Part shown: positions 1 through 8,922 of the stretch, piece after piece
How positions within the stretch are numbered: the first letter of the stretch is position 1
Layout: the number at the start of each line of letters is the position of its first letter
Assembly: GCF_003955665.1 (NCBI RefSeq)
Contig: NZ_RXHU01000089.1
Location: forward strand, 1-48,173
Direction of reading: 5' to 3'
Length of the DNA stretch: 48,173 nt
DNA from: Paenibacillus whitsoniae
GTDB lineage: Bacteria; Bacillota; Bacilli; Paenibacillales; NBRC-103111
The notes under the pieces: model-generated
Databases searched by the model: none
What the model was told of the DNA's origin: nothing
The model's input: only the letters and a program-made list of their open reading frames with translations
Made by a program: the position numbers and the translations under genes

Positions 1-1122
1 GAGCACCTGCTCGAGCCCGCTGCCGACGAGGTCGGCATGCACGGCGTAGCCCTCGTGCGGGAAGCTCACGACCGGCTGACCCTCGCCGTCATACAGCGTC
101 GGCAGCACGCCGCCGCCGCGCCGATAGGCGAGGATCAGGTCGGGCGCCCCTTCCGCCCAGCCGCGCAGCGGCTCAATAATCGTCAGCCAGCCGTCGGTCT
201 GACGGTCTTCTTTCCATAGCTCGCGCCCCTCGCTATCGAGCAGGAAGAGCGCGTCCTTGCCCTTAAGGCCCTTGCCGTCGTCCTCGCGGACGAGCCGGTC
301 GAGCCCGGCGACTTGCAAGCCCGGCTGCCCTGGCAAGAACCGTCCCAGCGCGATATGCTGGGACTCGATCGAGCCGGCGTACCGCCACAGCTCGTTCCCG
401 CGGCAGTCGTACATGACGGTCACGCTGCCCCCGATGACGAGCTCGGCTTCGCCGTCGCCGTTCACGTCGCCGACCCAGATGCAGTCGGCGTGATCGTCCA
501 GATCGCGGCAGCTCCACAGCTTCGTGCCGTCCTGGTCAAGCATGTCGTAGCCGGCCATGACTTCGTCGTAGCCGTCGCCGTCATAGTCATACACCCAGGG
601 GTAATGCCCAGGGTTACCTTCATGCGTCCACAGCAGGTTGAAACTGCGGTCGAACGCCCACAGCTTATGATAGCGGTCTTTCAAAATCAAATCGCCCGCA
701 TAATCCGTCCCCGTCAGCTTCGCGACGATGATGCAGTCATGCGCATGTTCGTGCGGCAGCGCGTGCGACACTTTGACTTCACCATTCGCACCATTCAAAA
801 CCACCAACCGCCCGTCCATCACGCAAACGACCTCCAACTGCCCATCGCCGTCCATATCCGCGATTTGCGCCGGATAGTCCGAGCCGGGTTTCCCCGCCGC
901 AAGACTCGGCTTGCCGGTCTGCCACAATTGGCGCCCATCCAAATCATACGCCGTCACGCACTGGACAAAGTGCGGAATGTACCGCACATCCTGCCGATCG
1001 TCCGGCTGCACGAGCACGACTTCCATGCGGCCGTCGCCATTGATGTCGCCAAGCAGCACCTTGCAGCGCGGCCCAGCGCCAGAAATATCGATAGCTCCTA
1101 AGCAATACGGTTCTTGTCTCAT
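1..1122 (-). CDS. FG-GAP/VCBS-type beta-propeller protein (partial, runs off left edge)
   Basis: The 374 visible codons start at ATG 1122 and stay open to the window edge, so the C-terminus is missing. The protein has repeated calcium-binding-like motifs: DINGDG near residue 26, then DMDGDG, DYDGDG and DVNGDG. Each is followed by a hydrophobic strand (for example MEVV, LEVV), and between them lie strands of the LDGRQLW or DGTKLW type. This is the pattern of FG-GAP/VCBS propeller blades. No signal peptide is visible, so it is probably cytosolic. Its start overlaps the stop of the yetA-like gene by 4 bp (ATGA), which implies translational coupling and a role in the same pathway. PL11 rhamnogalacturonan lyases also carry DGDG-rich propellers, so a divergent lyase is possible, but no catalytic signature was identified and the substrate is unknown. 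Confidence 0.75.
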   Translation of the reverse strand, partial: MRQEPYCLGAIDISGAGPRCKVLLGDINGDGRMEVVLVQPDDRQDVRYIPHFVQCVTAYDLDGRQLWQTGKPSLAAGKPGSDYPAQIADMDGDGQLEVVCVMDGRLVVLNGANGEVKVSHALPHEHAHDCIIVAKLTGTDYAGDLILKDRYHKLWAFDRSFNLLWTHEGNPGHYPWVYDYDGDGYDEVMAGYDMLDQDGTKLWSCRDLDDHADCIWVGDVNGDGEAELVIGGSVTVMYDCRGNELWRYAGSIESQHIALGRFLPGQPGLQVAGLDRLVREDDGKGLKGKDALFLLDSEGRELWKEDRQTDGWLTIIEPLRGWAEGAPDLILAYRRGGGVLPTLYDGEGQPVVSFPHEGYAVHADLVGSGLEQVL

Positions 1123-3713
1123 TTCACCACTTCCTCCTGAAGCTCCGCCCTATTCGGCAAGCTGTCCGCGATCAGTTCAAGCGCAATTACCGTATTCAGC
1201 GACCACTGCGCAGCCTCGTTCGTATTCATCCAATCGAATTCACGCAAAGGCTCGACATACATCACGTCTGCAGCCTCCTTCATCAGGTCCACTTTCGCAA
1301 ACGGATTATCCCAAAGAATATCCCAACACAGCCGCGCCGTCTCCGCATCCTGCAGGTAATAGGCACCATACGCGGTAATCGCCGCACTCAGCACCGGATG
1401 CTCGAAGCGTTTCGTCGAAACCAGACCGCGCGTAAGCTCGTCTTTCTTCTCCTGCGGCTGGTTGTAGTACACGCCGAATTCGGCAAGCATGTCTTCCCAC
1501 TCGGGGTCCTTCAGCATGCCCGCCAGTTCAAACCACACCTGCGGCCCGCCCATGCAAATCGCCAGATGGCGGCCCCAGTTATCGTCGCCCATCGGCGTCA
1601 GTACACCGGTCTTCGGATCGTAGCCGTACGTCGGCCCGGAAATTAAACGAAAATTCGCCCCTTTGATGCAGGCGAGGCCGGTTAGGATTTTATCCCGATA
1701 CTGCGTATCCTCGTAGCGCTCCCAGCGCGTCATCCAGTTGGAGGAGAACGCCGCCCAGTCCGGACCCACCCGAATATGCGTCGGATGCTCATCCTTCGGA
1801 AAGTAGGCGCGCATCGGATCGAGATTGACCGTCGCATAATCGGAATCCTTTACTTCGTCCATTATATCGCCGATTCGCTCATCCGCCGTTAAATAGTAAA
1901 AATACCGATGAAGCCCCGCCATGCCGATGCGCGCTTCCTTGCAGCCGCAGCCCCAATGCATGACGTTGTGGCGGGATCCGAGCCCCGCGTATTCGCCGAA
2001 GTGGTAGACATCCACTTCACTCGTATGCCGCGTCATCGCTTCCGCCAAACGGAAGATATCGCCGCGCCCCGAGCGCAGGAACATCACCCATAACCACATG
2101 TTCGGCGCCAATTCCGTATTCTGCCAAGCGCAGCCTCCCAGATCATAGTTCCACACATGCCGCACGGGATCGTAGCTGTGCATGAAATCGCCATAATCCC
2201 AGAAGCCGTACCAACGCCGCTGCTCGACCTCCGCCAAATAAAAACCGATGATGCCGTCGAGCCGCTCCTCCAGCAGCGCCTTTGCCGGCGTGCTGCGATC
2301 CGGCAAGCTCCAGATGCCGAACGCGCCGGCATCATGATAATAGGACGGCTCGCATACGAGCAGCGATGGGGACTCCGTCTCCGCGCACATATGCCTTAGC
2401 GCCTCACTGTCCGGCGTACAATCCGTCGCCCACAGCAACAGCTCGGAGGTGTTGCCGATGCCGTAAGGCGTCGCGCGCAGCTCCTCGGCGCCTTCATAGG
2501 AAGACTCCACGTGCGTCTCCGTATCGTAATGCCGCAAGTCCATCGGCGCGCCGTCCGGCGACCACAGCCACACCGTGAACGACGCCTCCGGACTCGACGT
2601 GCCGTGCACCTCGAAGCCTGCAGGATGCTTCTGCCAGAAATTACGCAGACCGACGGCTAGTCCCCCGCCTTCGCCGCCAACATAGCCGAGCCCCCCTGCA
2701 CGACGGCCTTCCGCCGCTTTGACCCAGGAACAGCCGGGTTTGGTGCGCTTTTGCACCAGATAGTGCTCGGAGGAGCCTTGCACCAGTTTGAAGCTGTCCC
2801 ACGTCGCCGAATCATCCAGCAAGGACAGGAAGTAGGCATCTTCCGTAGGATCAAACGCCACACCCTCACCCTGCGTCTGCCGCTCAAACAACTCGCGATA
2901 CTTCCCTTTCGTCCGGCGTGTATGCAGCGTCTTCGGCGATTCGCTGAACATGCCTTCGTCCCCGGCAAAACGGACGTGGCGATTGAAGTGCGGCCCGCGC
3001 ATCGGCACCGTGAAGCGTAGCCCCAGCCCGCGAATAAAATCCGTATGCGGATTACCGTCATAGAAGAAGGTGTGCACCAGACGAATCGTATCCAGACCTG
3101 CATACACATACAGCCGCAGCGTAAAAGGAAGCCATTCCCGCGAGCTGCTCACAGCCCGCAGCCGGCCGTCGACTTTAACCGTCGCCCGCACCGGTCCGCG
3201 CTGTTCAACGACCGCTCGCACAATGCGGCTTTCATAAGCCGCTTCCCTCACCATCCGAACGCCGAACGCTTCGCTGGCCTCCTCTTGCAGGCAAACGAGC
3301 TCGCCGCCGCTGCACATGTCTACGCCATTACGCATCACCGCGCGGATCACTTGTTTGCCCCGCTTGCCAATGACGAGCATAATAGCCCCGGTATCGAGTG
3401 TAATCGCATCCTCGGATTCTTGCACGGCAATACCATCCGTGCTGCCCGTTGCGCCTCCTGCCGCCAGCGTCAAACCATCCGGTCCCTGCGGCACAACCGC
3501 CGCATGCGCGGACCATTTTACACTGCCGTCCGGCCAAAAGGCCGTCGGCCAGCTTTGCACCGGGATGTCCTCCATCCCAGCCGGACCACCTGTCAAACGA
3601 AATGTCTCCTCACGCATGACTTCCCCTTCGCGCCAAGGTACGCCCCAAGTAAGACCTACGGGCCGTGCCGCCTTTTCATTCAACCAACGCAGTTGCACAT
3701 CTGTTCCCCGCAT
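1119..3713 (-). CDS. yetA: YetA/PcRGLX-like exo-rhamnogalacturonan lyase family protein
   Basis: An 864-residue protein of the same size and general type as B. subtilis YetA. The family also includes the fungal exo-rhamnogalacturonan lyase PcRGLX (PL26). The N-terminus (residues 1-80, with WFDGSVKW-like text reading FWPDGSVKWSAHA) fits the RIFT-barrel first domain. The centre and C-terminus are rich in Trp, Tyr and His, as in the later family domains (for example HNVMHWGCGCKEARIGMAG near residue 580). No signal peptide is present, so it is expected to act on imported oligosaccharides. The SD GGGAG lies upstream of ATG 3713, and a sigma-A-like promoter lies at 3746-3774. It sits downstream of a YesS-like regulator and is coupled to the propeller gene. 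Assignment is by recollection of the family, not by alignment; exact cleavage chemistry is inferred. Confidence 0.8.
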   Translation of the reverse strand: MRGTDVQLRWLNEKAARPVGLTWGVPWREGEVMREETFRLTGGPAGMEDIPVQSWPTAFWPDGSVKWSAHAAVVPQGPDGLTLAAGGATGSTDGIAVQESEDAITLDTGAIMLVIGKRGKQVIRAVMRNGVDMCSGGELVCLQEEASEAFGVRMVREAAYESRIVRAVVEQRGPVRATVKVDGRLRAVSSSREWLPFTLRLYVYAGLDTIRLVHTFFYDGNPHTDFIRGLGLRFTVPMRGPHFNRHVRFAGDEGMFSESPKTLHTRRTKGKYRELFERQTQGEGVAFDPTEDAYFLSLLDDSATWDSFKLVQGSSEHYLVQKRTKPGCSWVKAAEGRRAGGLGYVGGEGGGLAVGLRNFWQKHPAGFEVHGTSSPEASFTVWLWSPDGAPMDLRHYDTETHVESSYEGAEELRATPYGIGNTSELLLWATDCTPDSEALRHMCAETESPSLLVCEPSYYHDAGAFGIWSLPDRSTPAKALLEERLDGIIGFYLAEVEQRRWYGFWDYGDFMHSYDPVRHVWNYDLGGCAWQNTELAPNMWLWVMFLRSGRGDIFRLAEAMTRHTSEVDVYHFGEYAGLGSRHNVMHWGCGCKEARIGMAGLHRYFYYLTADERIGDIMDEVKDSDYATVNLDPMRAYFPKDEHPTHIRVGPDWAAFSSNWMTRWERYEDTQYRDKILTGLACIKGANFRLISGPTYGYDPKTGVLTPMGDDNWGRHLAICMGGPQVWFELAGMLKDPEWEDMLAEFGVYYNQPQEKKDELTRGLVSTKRFEHPVLSAAITAYGAYYLQDAETARLCWDILWDNPFAKVDLMKEAADVMYVEPLREFDWMNTNEAAQWSLNTVIALELIADSLPNRAELQEEVVK

Positions 3714-3745
3714 TCAGCCATCATCTCCCTGCAAAGTTTAGCCTC

Positions 3746-3774
3746 ATTGTAGGGAGTCGCCGCTTTACCGGCAA
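3746..3774 (-). promoter_or_regulatory. Sigma-A-like promoter for the yetA-like gene
   Basis: Read on the minus strand, TTGCCG (3769-3774) is followed after 17 bp by TACAAT (3746-3751). This is 32-60 bases upstream of the yetA-like ATG. It suggests that yetA and the propeller gene have their own promoter in addition to any read-through from the AraC gene. Confidence 0.55.
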
Positions 3775-3841
3775 GGGGACATTCTTGCGCGCGCCGCTGG
3801 CGGCATTTGCACTTTTTAGCCCCATTTATACTTTTCCGAAA

Positions 3842-6250
3842 TCAGTTCGTCCGGCTTAGCTCACGGTAACGGGACGGCGTCATGCCCTCCAGTTTTTTAA
3901 AAATGCGATTAAAATACGTATGCTGATAACCCACATGATCCGCGACATCGTTAATTTTCATTTCGGATTCGCGCAACAGCTCCTTCGCCTTATCCATGCG
4001 CAGCTCCGTCAAATAATCGATAAAGTTTTTGCCCGTCACCTGCTTGAACGCTTTGCTGAGGAAAAACGGCGACGTGCCCGTATGATCCGCGCAATTATCC
4101 AGCGATATATCGGTTCTGTAATTTTGCTGCAAGTAGATCATCGTCTGTTCAATAATGCGCTTCACATGCGCGTCCGAACGCCCGGATAGCTCTGTCAAAA
4201 ACGGCGTCACGACCTTCTGCTGAAACCAGCTCACCATTCTCGTCCCCTCTCTGATCTGGGAAAGCTGCTCGTACAGGTTCGCTCCTTTAAACAAGCGGCT
4301 CGGGTTGATGCCCGACACCATAATCGCTTGCTGAACGTTGCCTAACAGCTGCAGCATCCCTTGCTGCACGTCAATCTCTTTGGCGCCATGGCACGATAAG
4401 GCATCGAGGAAAGCAAGCAACGACGCACTCGCTTCGCCCTCCCTTCCGGTTCGCAAAGCCTGAATCAATTCTCTTTCAATGGCAAAAGGGTATTGAAACT
4501 CGCCTGCATCTTCGCCCTGGGCAAGATCCGTTTCCAAATCGATAATTTGATTGCTATTTTCAAAATTGCGGTACGACACCGCCTGCTTCGCCCGCTCAAA
4601 CGCGAGCGGAATCTCGCCGATGCGCGTCGCAGGACGGGAAATCGCCATCGTCACCCGCAGTTTCAGAATCGAGTTGATCGATTGCTTCACCTCTTCGCTA
4701 AACGCCTGACAAGCCTCCTGAACCGATTGCTGCTGGGGCAATACCAGCAAAACAGCCGCGGTCAAATCATGAAAGTTCAAAATGTCACTCTGCTCAAAGT
4801 ATTGAGAAGCCAGCTCCCCGATCATATTCACCGCTGCGAACGTGACGAGCCCTTCTTCGCCGCTGCGAAAATTCACTTCCTCGCTGGCAATCCCGATAAG
4901 CTGCACATAAATGACGACGAACTGTTTTTCTTTGACCTCCCATTTGAATTGCTCCATCCGCCGGTGCAGATCCTCTTCGGAGTAGGAATTCAAGTAGCCC
5001 AGCATCAGCTGATGCAGGAAGCTTTCCTTCACATGCGGCAGCTGCTCGATCAGCTTCGTATTGAGCTCGAGGCTTTCGTTATGCAGATGTCGCCATTGCG
5101 TTTCGATCAAGGAGAACTCGTCGCCTTGACCACTGACCACCGCAGGGCCGCCGAGCAGATTGACAAGCCGTTTTACAGGCAAGTAAATGCGTCGGGATGC
5201 CAGCCAGGCCAGCGCTGCGGCAAGAAGCAGAATAATCAGGGAAATCGTAATAATCAATTTCGAAATAAACACGACCGGCGACGTAATATTCGAAATCGGG
5301 GAAGCGGAGACGTAGGTCCAATCTTCGGCAATCCGCGACAGACTGCCGTACGATACCGTGTACGTCACATTTTTCCATTCGATAACAAACGAAGCTTTCG
5401 GCTTGTGCAGCGAAGCAAGCTTCTCCCGCAGCGCATGGACAAACGGTGAATTCAGCGCATTGCCGCTGGACGAGACAAACAATTCGCCGTTCCCTTGGAT
5501 GAGGAACGTTTCCCCTTCATCGTAAGGTGTCAGCATACTCAGCAGGCTGGCCACCTTCTGGCTGTCAAATCGAAACACCAGCACGCCGAACGGTTTCAAG
5601 CTGCCGCCAGGTACCTGGTGAACGAGTGCCAATTCCTTATTTTCCGGATGCGCAGTGTCGAAAGACCACTGCGTCCAGTAGGTCGTATTTTTATCCCGAA
5701 TGAGCGGCTCATACAGGGCTGTCGCGAGCTTGGCATCGATCGAGTTGAATTCCGGATTGAACAGTACCGACTGCGTTCCGCCGACATACAGTTCTGCTCG
5801 CTTAACCATCGCGTTGGAGCCTTGCATGGCGATCAGCGTGCGCGTAATATCCTGCGTGCGTTCAAAATTTCTAATAAAATCAAGACTGCCCAAACTGTAA
5901 TCAAACTTGGTGTCAAACGCCCAATGCGAAAGCAGCAGCTCCAGATTGCCCAATTGATCGTCGACTTGTTCGGAGCGCTGCTCGATTTGACGATTATGCA
6001 GCTGCAGCAGCTCGCTTTCCACACGTCCACCGGCGATCCAATATACCGTAGCGCCCATGATCAGCCCCGGAATCCCGGAAACGATAAAAATCGTGATTAA
6101 GCTTTTGCGATAAAAGCGGCCCTGTGCTCCGATCAATCGGCCCAATCGTTTGACAAGTCCTTGTCTTACTGCATTCAGCATGCGCTCACCAACCATTCGA
6201 AAATATTGTACAAGCGTAGCCCCTAGGGCGTGTCCGGAGCATTCAGACAT
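3842..6250 (-). CDS. Membrane-anchored AraC-family regulator (YesS-like)
   Basis: About 802 residues from ATG 6250, chosen because AAAGGTGAGG lies just upstream; an upstream in-frame ATG at 6280 has a poorer site. A first membrane segment (SLITIFIVSGIPGLIMG) lies about residue 50-72. An extracellular region of roughly 270 residues follows, then a second membrane segment (LIITISLIILLLAAALAWLA, about residue 345-365), a cytoplasmic middle domain and a C-terminal AraC-type double helix-turn-helix (about 700-800, with SPFFLSKAFKQVTG and HVGYQHTYFNRIFKK). This one-component architecture matches B. subtilis YesS and related regulators in pectin clusters. It lies between the lplBCA-like operon and yetA, so it probably senses an extracellular oligosaccharide and controls the flanking genes. 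Confidence 0.85.
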   Translation of the reverse strand: MSECSGHALGATLVQYFRMVGERMLNAVRQGLVKRLGRLIGAQGRFYRKSLITIFIVSGIPGLIMGATVYWIAGGRVESELLQLHNRQIEQRSEQVDDQLGNLELLLSHWAFDTKFDYSLGSLDFIRNFERTQDITRTLIAMQGSNAMVKRAELYVGGTQSVLFNPEFNSIDAKLATALYEPLIRDKNTTYWTQWSFDTAHPENKELALVHQVPGGSLKPFGVLVFRFDSQKVASLLSMLTPYDEGETFLIQGNGELFVSSSGNALNSPFVHALREKLASLHKPKASFVIEWKNVTYTVSYGSLSRIAEDWTYVSASPISNITSPVVFISKLIITISLIILLLAAALAWLASRRIYLPVKRLVNLLGGPAVVSGQGDEFSLIETQWRHLHNESLELNTKLIEQLPHVKESFLHQLMLGYLNSYSEEDLHRRMEQFKWEVKEKQFVVIYVQLIGIASEEVNFRSGEEGLVTFAAVNMIGELASQYFEQSDILNFHDLTAAVLLVLPQQQSVQEACQAFSEEVKQSINSILKLRVTMAISRPATRIGEIPLAFERAKQAVSYRNFENSNQIIDLETDLAQGEDAGEFQYPFAIERELIQALRTGREGEASASLLAFLDALSCHGAKEIDVQQGMLQLLGNVQQAIMVSGINPSRLFKGANLYEQLSQIREGTRMVSWFQQKVVTPFLTELSGRSDAHVKRIIEQTMIYLQQNYRTDISLDNCADHTGTSPFFLSKAFKQVTGKNFIDYLTELRMDKAKELLRESEMKINDVADHVGYQHTYFNRIFKKLEGMTPSRYRELSRTN

Positions 6251-6344
6251 CCCCTCACCTTTGAGCGTATACCGGATCATCCCTGGCGTGAAGTGAATAT
6301 ACCGAGCATTTCTGCTACTTTTCCGACTTTTCCCGCGCCGGATG

Positions 6345-6374
6345 AGGAAAAGAGCCGCGATCAGGGCGCGGCTC
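6345..6374 (-). terminator. Terminator after the lipoprotein gene
   Basis: On the minus strand GAGCCGCG pairs with CGCGGCTC around a 7-base loop and is followed by TTTTCC. It lies directly after the stop of the substrate-binding lipoprotein and closes the importer operon. Confidence 0.8.
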
Positions 6375-6382
6375 TACGTTGA

Positions 6383-7963
6383 TTACTTTTTAACTGCAGC
6401 ATACAGGTCGTTCATTTCTTTCACCAGGTCGTCGCCACCGGATTTTTTCCATGTGTCGAAGGCGGCTTTCAAGCCGGCTTCATCCGTTTGACCGACAATG
6501 AATTTAATGCGGGCATCGTTGATAATGTTATCCAGTTGTTGGCCTTTTTGCGAATAAACCGTGGAAATGAATGGCTCAGCCGGATTTGCCACAACATATT
6601 GCTCCGCTTCTTTCTGGATTTTCGTCGTTTGCAGACGCAATGGCGTTTGTTTGACTTTAAGGCCTGTATCTTCCGGAATGAAAGGCAGCATTTGGTTCAG
6701 CCCTTCCACTTCGGACTCCAGCAGCGCGGTGTCTTTGCTTGGCACAACGGCGTCGCCATCTTTCGTGTAGTGCTTGCCTTCAATACCGTAGCCGGCAAGC
6801 GTCGTCAGATCGGGCTCATTCATTTGATCCAGGAACTTAAGGACGCGCTTCAGCTCGGCTTCCGTTTTCACGGTGGACTTGGAAATTGCCAAAATACCAG
6901 CGAAGCCCGAAGTCGGCAGTGCTTTCATGCCGTTTTTGCCCGTAACCCCGATTAAGTTATCCACATAGTGTATGTTGGGATTATCTTTGCCGTCTTTGGC
7001 GAGCGCAGCATGAATCTTGTCATCCAGTCGAGCTGCATTATCCGTAACGTCTACGATCACGCCAGCCTGGTTGTTAACGACCGGATCGTTCCATTTGGCG
7101 GAGTCGAATACGGCGAAGTCCTGGTTAATCAGTTTCTCGTCATACAGTTTCTTCATGAACTTGAGCGCTTCCATGTACTCGGCTGTTTGATGTTCCGGCA
7201 CCAGCTTGCCGTCAACTACGCCCCATTTGTTCGGTGCGCCGAACCACAGCTTGATAATGTCGAAGCCGCTCGCCCATTGCCCTGTCCATTTGACCAATAC
7301 CATACCATACGTATCGTCTTTACCGTTTTTGTCCGGATCTTTCTCTTTAAACGCTTTCAACATGTTGTAGAAATCGTCGATCGTTTTCGGCGGCTGCATG
7401 CCGACCGCATCCAGCCAATCTTTGCGGTAGTTGATGCCGTTCCGGCCGAGTGCACGGCCGCGGTATACCCCATAGTTTTTGCCGTCGATGGAGGAGTTGT
7501 TCATGATAACCGGGTTCGCTTTGCTCAGGTTCGGATAGTCCTTGAGGTACGGACCTACTTCCCAGAACGCACCGGATTTGGCGGCATTGACAAAGCTCGG
7601 ATTTTTCACGTCGCCGACGTAGATGATGGATGGCAGCTTGCCGGAAGCCAGCGTAATATTGAATTTATCGGTGTAGGAAGAGTTCGGCACCCATTCCAGA
7701 TGAATTTTCGTATTTGTCTTTTTATCGATTTCGGTGGTGACAGGGCCGTCGTCTTTCGGATAGTTCGTTTTGAAAATCGGCAGCATGATGCTGAGATCAA
7801 GCGGTGCCAGGTTCTGCGCTGCGGCCGTCGCCGTCGCTTGGCCGGTTGCCGCTGCGCCAGGCGAAGCGGATGATTCTTTGTCGCTCCCGCACCCCGTTAC
7901 GGTAGTAAGGACGACCGTGCCTACGGCTGCTGCGGCTACCCATTTTTTCGAATTCTTTTTCAT
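6383..7963 (-). CDS. Extracellular sugar-binding lipoprotein (LplA/YtcQ-like)
   Basis: A 526-residue substrate-binding protein. The N-terminus MKKNSKKWVAAAAVG followed by a hydrophobic run and TVTGC is a type II signal peptide with the lipid-modified Cys at about residue 25. A low-complexity Ser/Ala/Thr linker follows. The long form with the DNIINDARIKFIVGQ C-terminal region resembles B. subtilis LplA and YtcQ, which belong to CUT1 transporters of the pectin/rhamnogalacturonan loci. SD GGGGAGG sits 9 bases before the ATG. It follows two permease genes in the same operon. No ATPase is encoded nearby; these systems normally use a shared MsmX-type ATPase encoded elsewhere. LplA and YtcQ cannot be told apart here, so no symbol is given. 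Confidence 0.9.
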   Translation of the reverse strand: MKKNSKKWVAAAAVGTVVLTTVTGCGSDKESSASPGAAATGQATATAAAQNLAPLDLSIMLPIFKTNYPKDDGPVTTEIDKKTNTKIHLEWVPNSSYTDKFNITLASGKLPSIIYVGDVKNPSFVNAAKSGAFWEVGPYLKDYPNLSKANPVIMNNSSIDGKNYGVYRGRALGRNGINYRKDWLDAVGMQPPKTIDDFYNMLKAFKEKDPDKNGKDDTYGMVLVKWTGQWASGFDIIKLWFGAPNKWGVVDGKLVPEHQTAEYMEALKFMKKLYDEKLINQDFAVFDSAKWNDPVVNNQAGVIVDVTDNAARLDDKIHAALAKDGKDNPNIHYVDNLIGVTGKNGMKALPTSGFAGILAISKSTVKTEAELKRVLKFLDQMNEPDLTTLAGYGIEGKHYTKDGDAVVPSKDTALLESEVEGLNQMLPFIPEDTGLKVKQTPLRLQTTKIQKEAEQYVVANPAEPFISTVYSQKGQQLDNIINDARIKFIVGQTDEAGLKAAFDTWKKSGGDDLVKEMNDLYAAVKK

Positions 7964-8010
7964 ATGTTCATGCCTCCCCAGTAAAATATACTACGCTTTA
8001 TCAGAAACCG

Positions 8011-8895
8011 TCAGCCTTTCACGGAACCGATCAAAACCCCTTTGGCAAAATGCTTTTGCAGGAACGGATAGACCAGCAAAATCGGAATGGTGCCGACCAC
8101 GATCACGGCCATTTTAATCGACTGCTCCGGCGGCTGAACGAAGTTCGGGTCCATCGAATTGATGTCGCCCGCTGCGGATTGCGAGAGCAGGACAATCTGC
8201 CTGAGCAGCACTTGCAGCGGCCATTTCGAAGGATCGTTAATGTAGAGAAGCGCAGAGAAGAAGTTGTTCCAATGACCGACTGCGTAAAATAAGGTGAATG
8301 TCGCGAGCACCGGCATAGATAGCGGAAGTACGATACGCCACAAAAGACCGAGCTCCGTACAGCCGTCCATTTTGGCCGCTTCCTCCAGCTCCGGTGGGAG
8401 TTCCTGGAAAAAGTTCTTCACAATGATCAGATTGAAAGCTGAAATTGCGCCTGGAATCATGAGCGCCCAGTACGTGTCCAGCATATGAAGCGAACGAATG
8501 ACCAGATAGGTCGGAATCAGACCGCCGCCGAACAGCATGGAGAAAATAATCAGATTCAGCACCGTATTGCGCCCCATCAGGGTACGTTTGGACAACGCAT
8601 ACGCCATCGTAACCGTAAAAAACAAGTTGACGAGCGTGCCGACAATCATCACGTACAGCGATACGCCGATACTATGGATAATCGTATCCGTCGAAAAAAT
8701 AAATTTATACGCGGCTAAGGTAAACGTCTCCGGGATTAAAAACACCGCCCGCTGCGTCAGCTCCGCATCCGAGGCGAAGGAGCCTGCCACCACGTAGATA
8801 AACGGCAAAACCGCTACCACGCCGATAATACCCAAGATGAGATAATTCAAGATATCAAAAATCGTACCAGGGATTGTTCGATAGTGCCTCCCCAT
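8011..8895 (-). CDS. CUT1 sugar ABC transporter permease (LplC/YtcP-like)
   Basis: A 294-residue MalG-type inner-membrane permease with about six hydrophobic segments. The cytoplasmic EAA loop reads EEAAKMDGCTELGLLWRIVLP (about residue 191-211), which contacts the ATPase. The C-terminus FLQKHFAKGVLIGSVKG is typical of this subfamily. SD GGAGAGGAGG lies upstream of ATG 8895. It is the second gene of a permease-permease-lipoprotein operon and pairs with the 8923-9894 permease. Confidence 0.92.
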   Translation of the reverse strand: MGRHYRTIPGTIFDILNYLILGIIGVVAVLPFIYVVAGSFASDAELTQRAVFLIPETFTLAAYKFIFSTDTIIHSIGVSLYVMIVGTLVNLFFTVTMAYALSKRTLMGRNTVLNLIIFSMLFGGGLIPTYLVIRSLHMLDTYWALMIPGAISAFNLIIVKNFFQELPPELEEAAKMDGCTELGLLWRIVLPLSMPVLATFTLFYAVGHWNNFFSALLYINDPSKWPLQVLLRQIVLLSQSAAGDINSMDPNFVQPPEQSIKMAVIVVGTIPILLVYPFLQKHFAKGVLIGSVKG

Positions 8896-8922
8896 GTGCC
8901 TCGCCTCCTCTCCTTGTTGAAA

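Noticed and set aside
313..1101. A 262-codon open frame on the plus strand at the left edge
   Set aside because: Antisense to the propeller gene, whose DGDG motifs, SD and 4-bp coupling to yetA fix the true strand.
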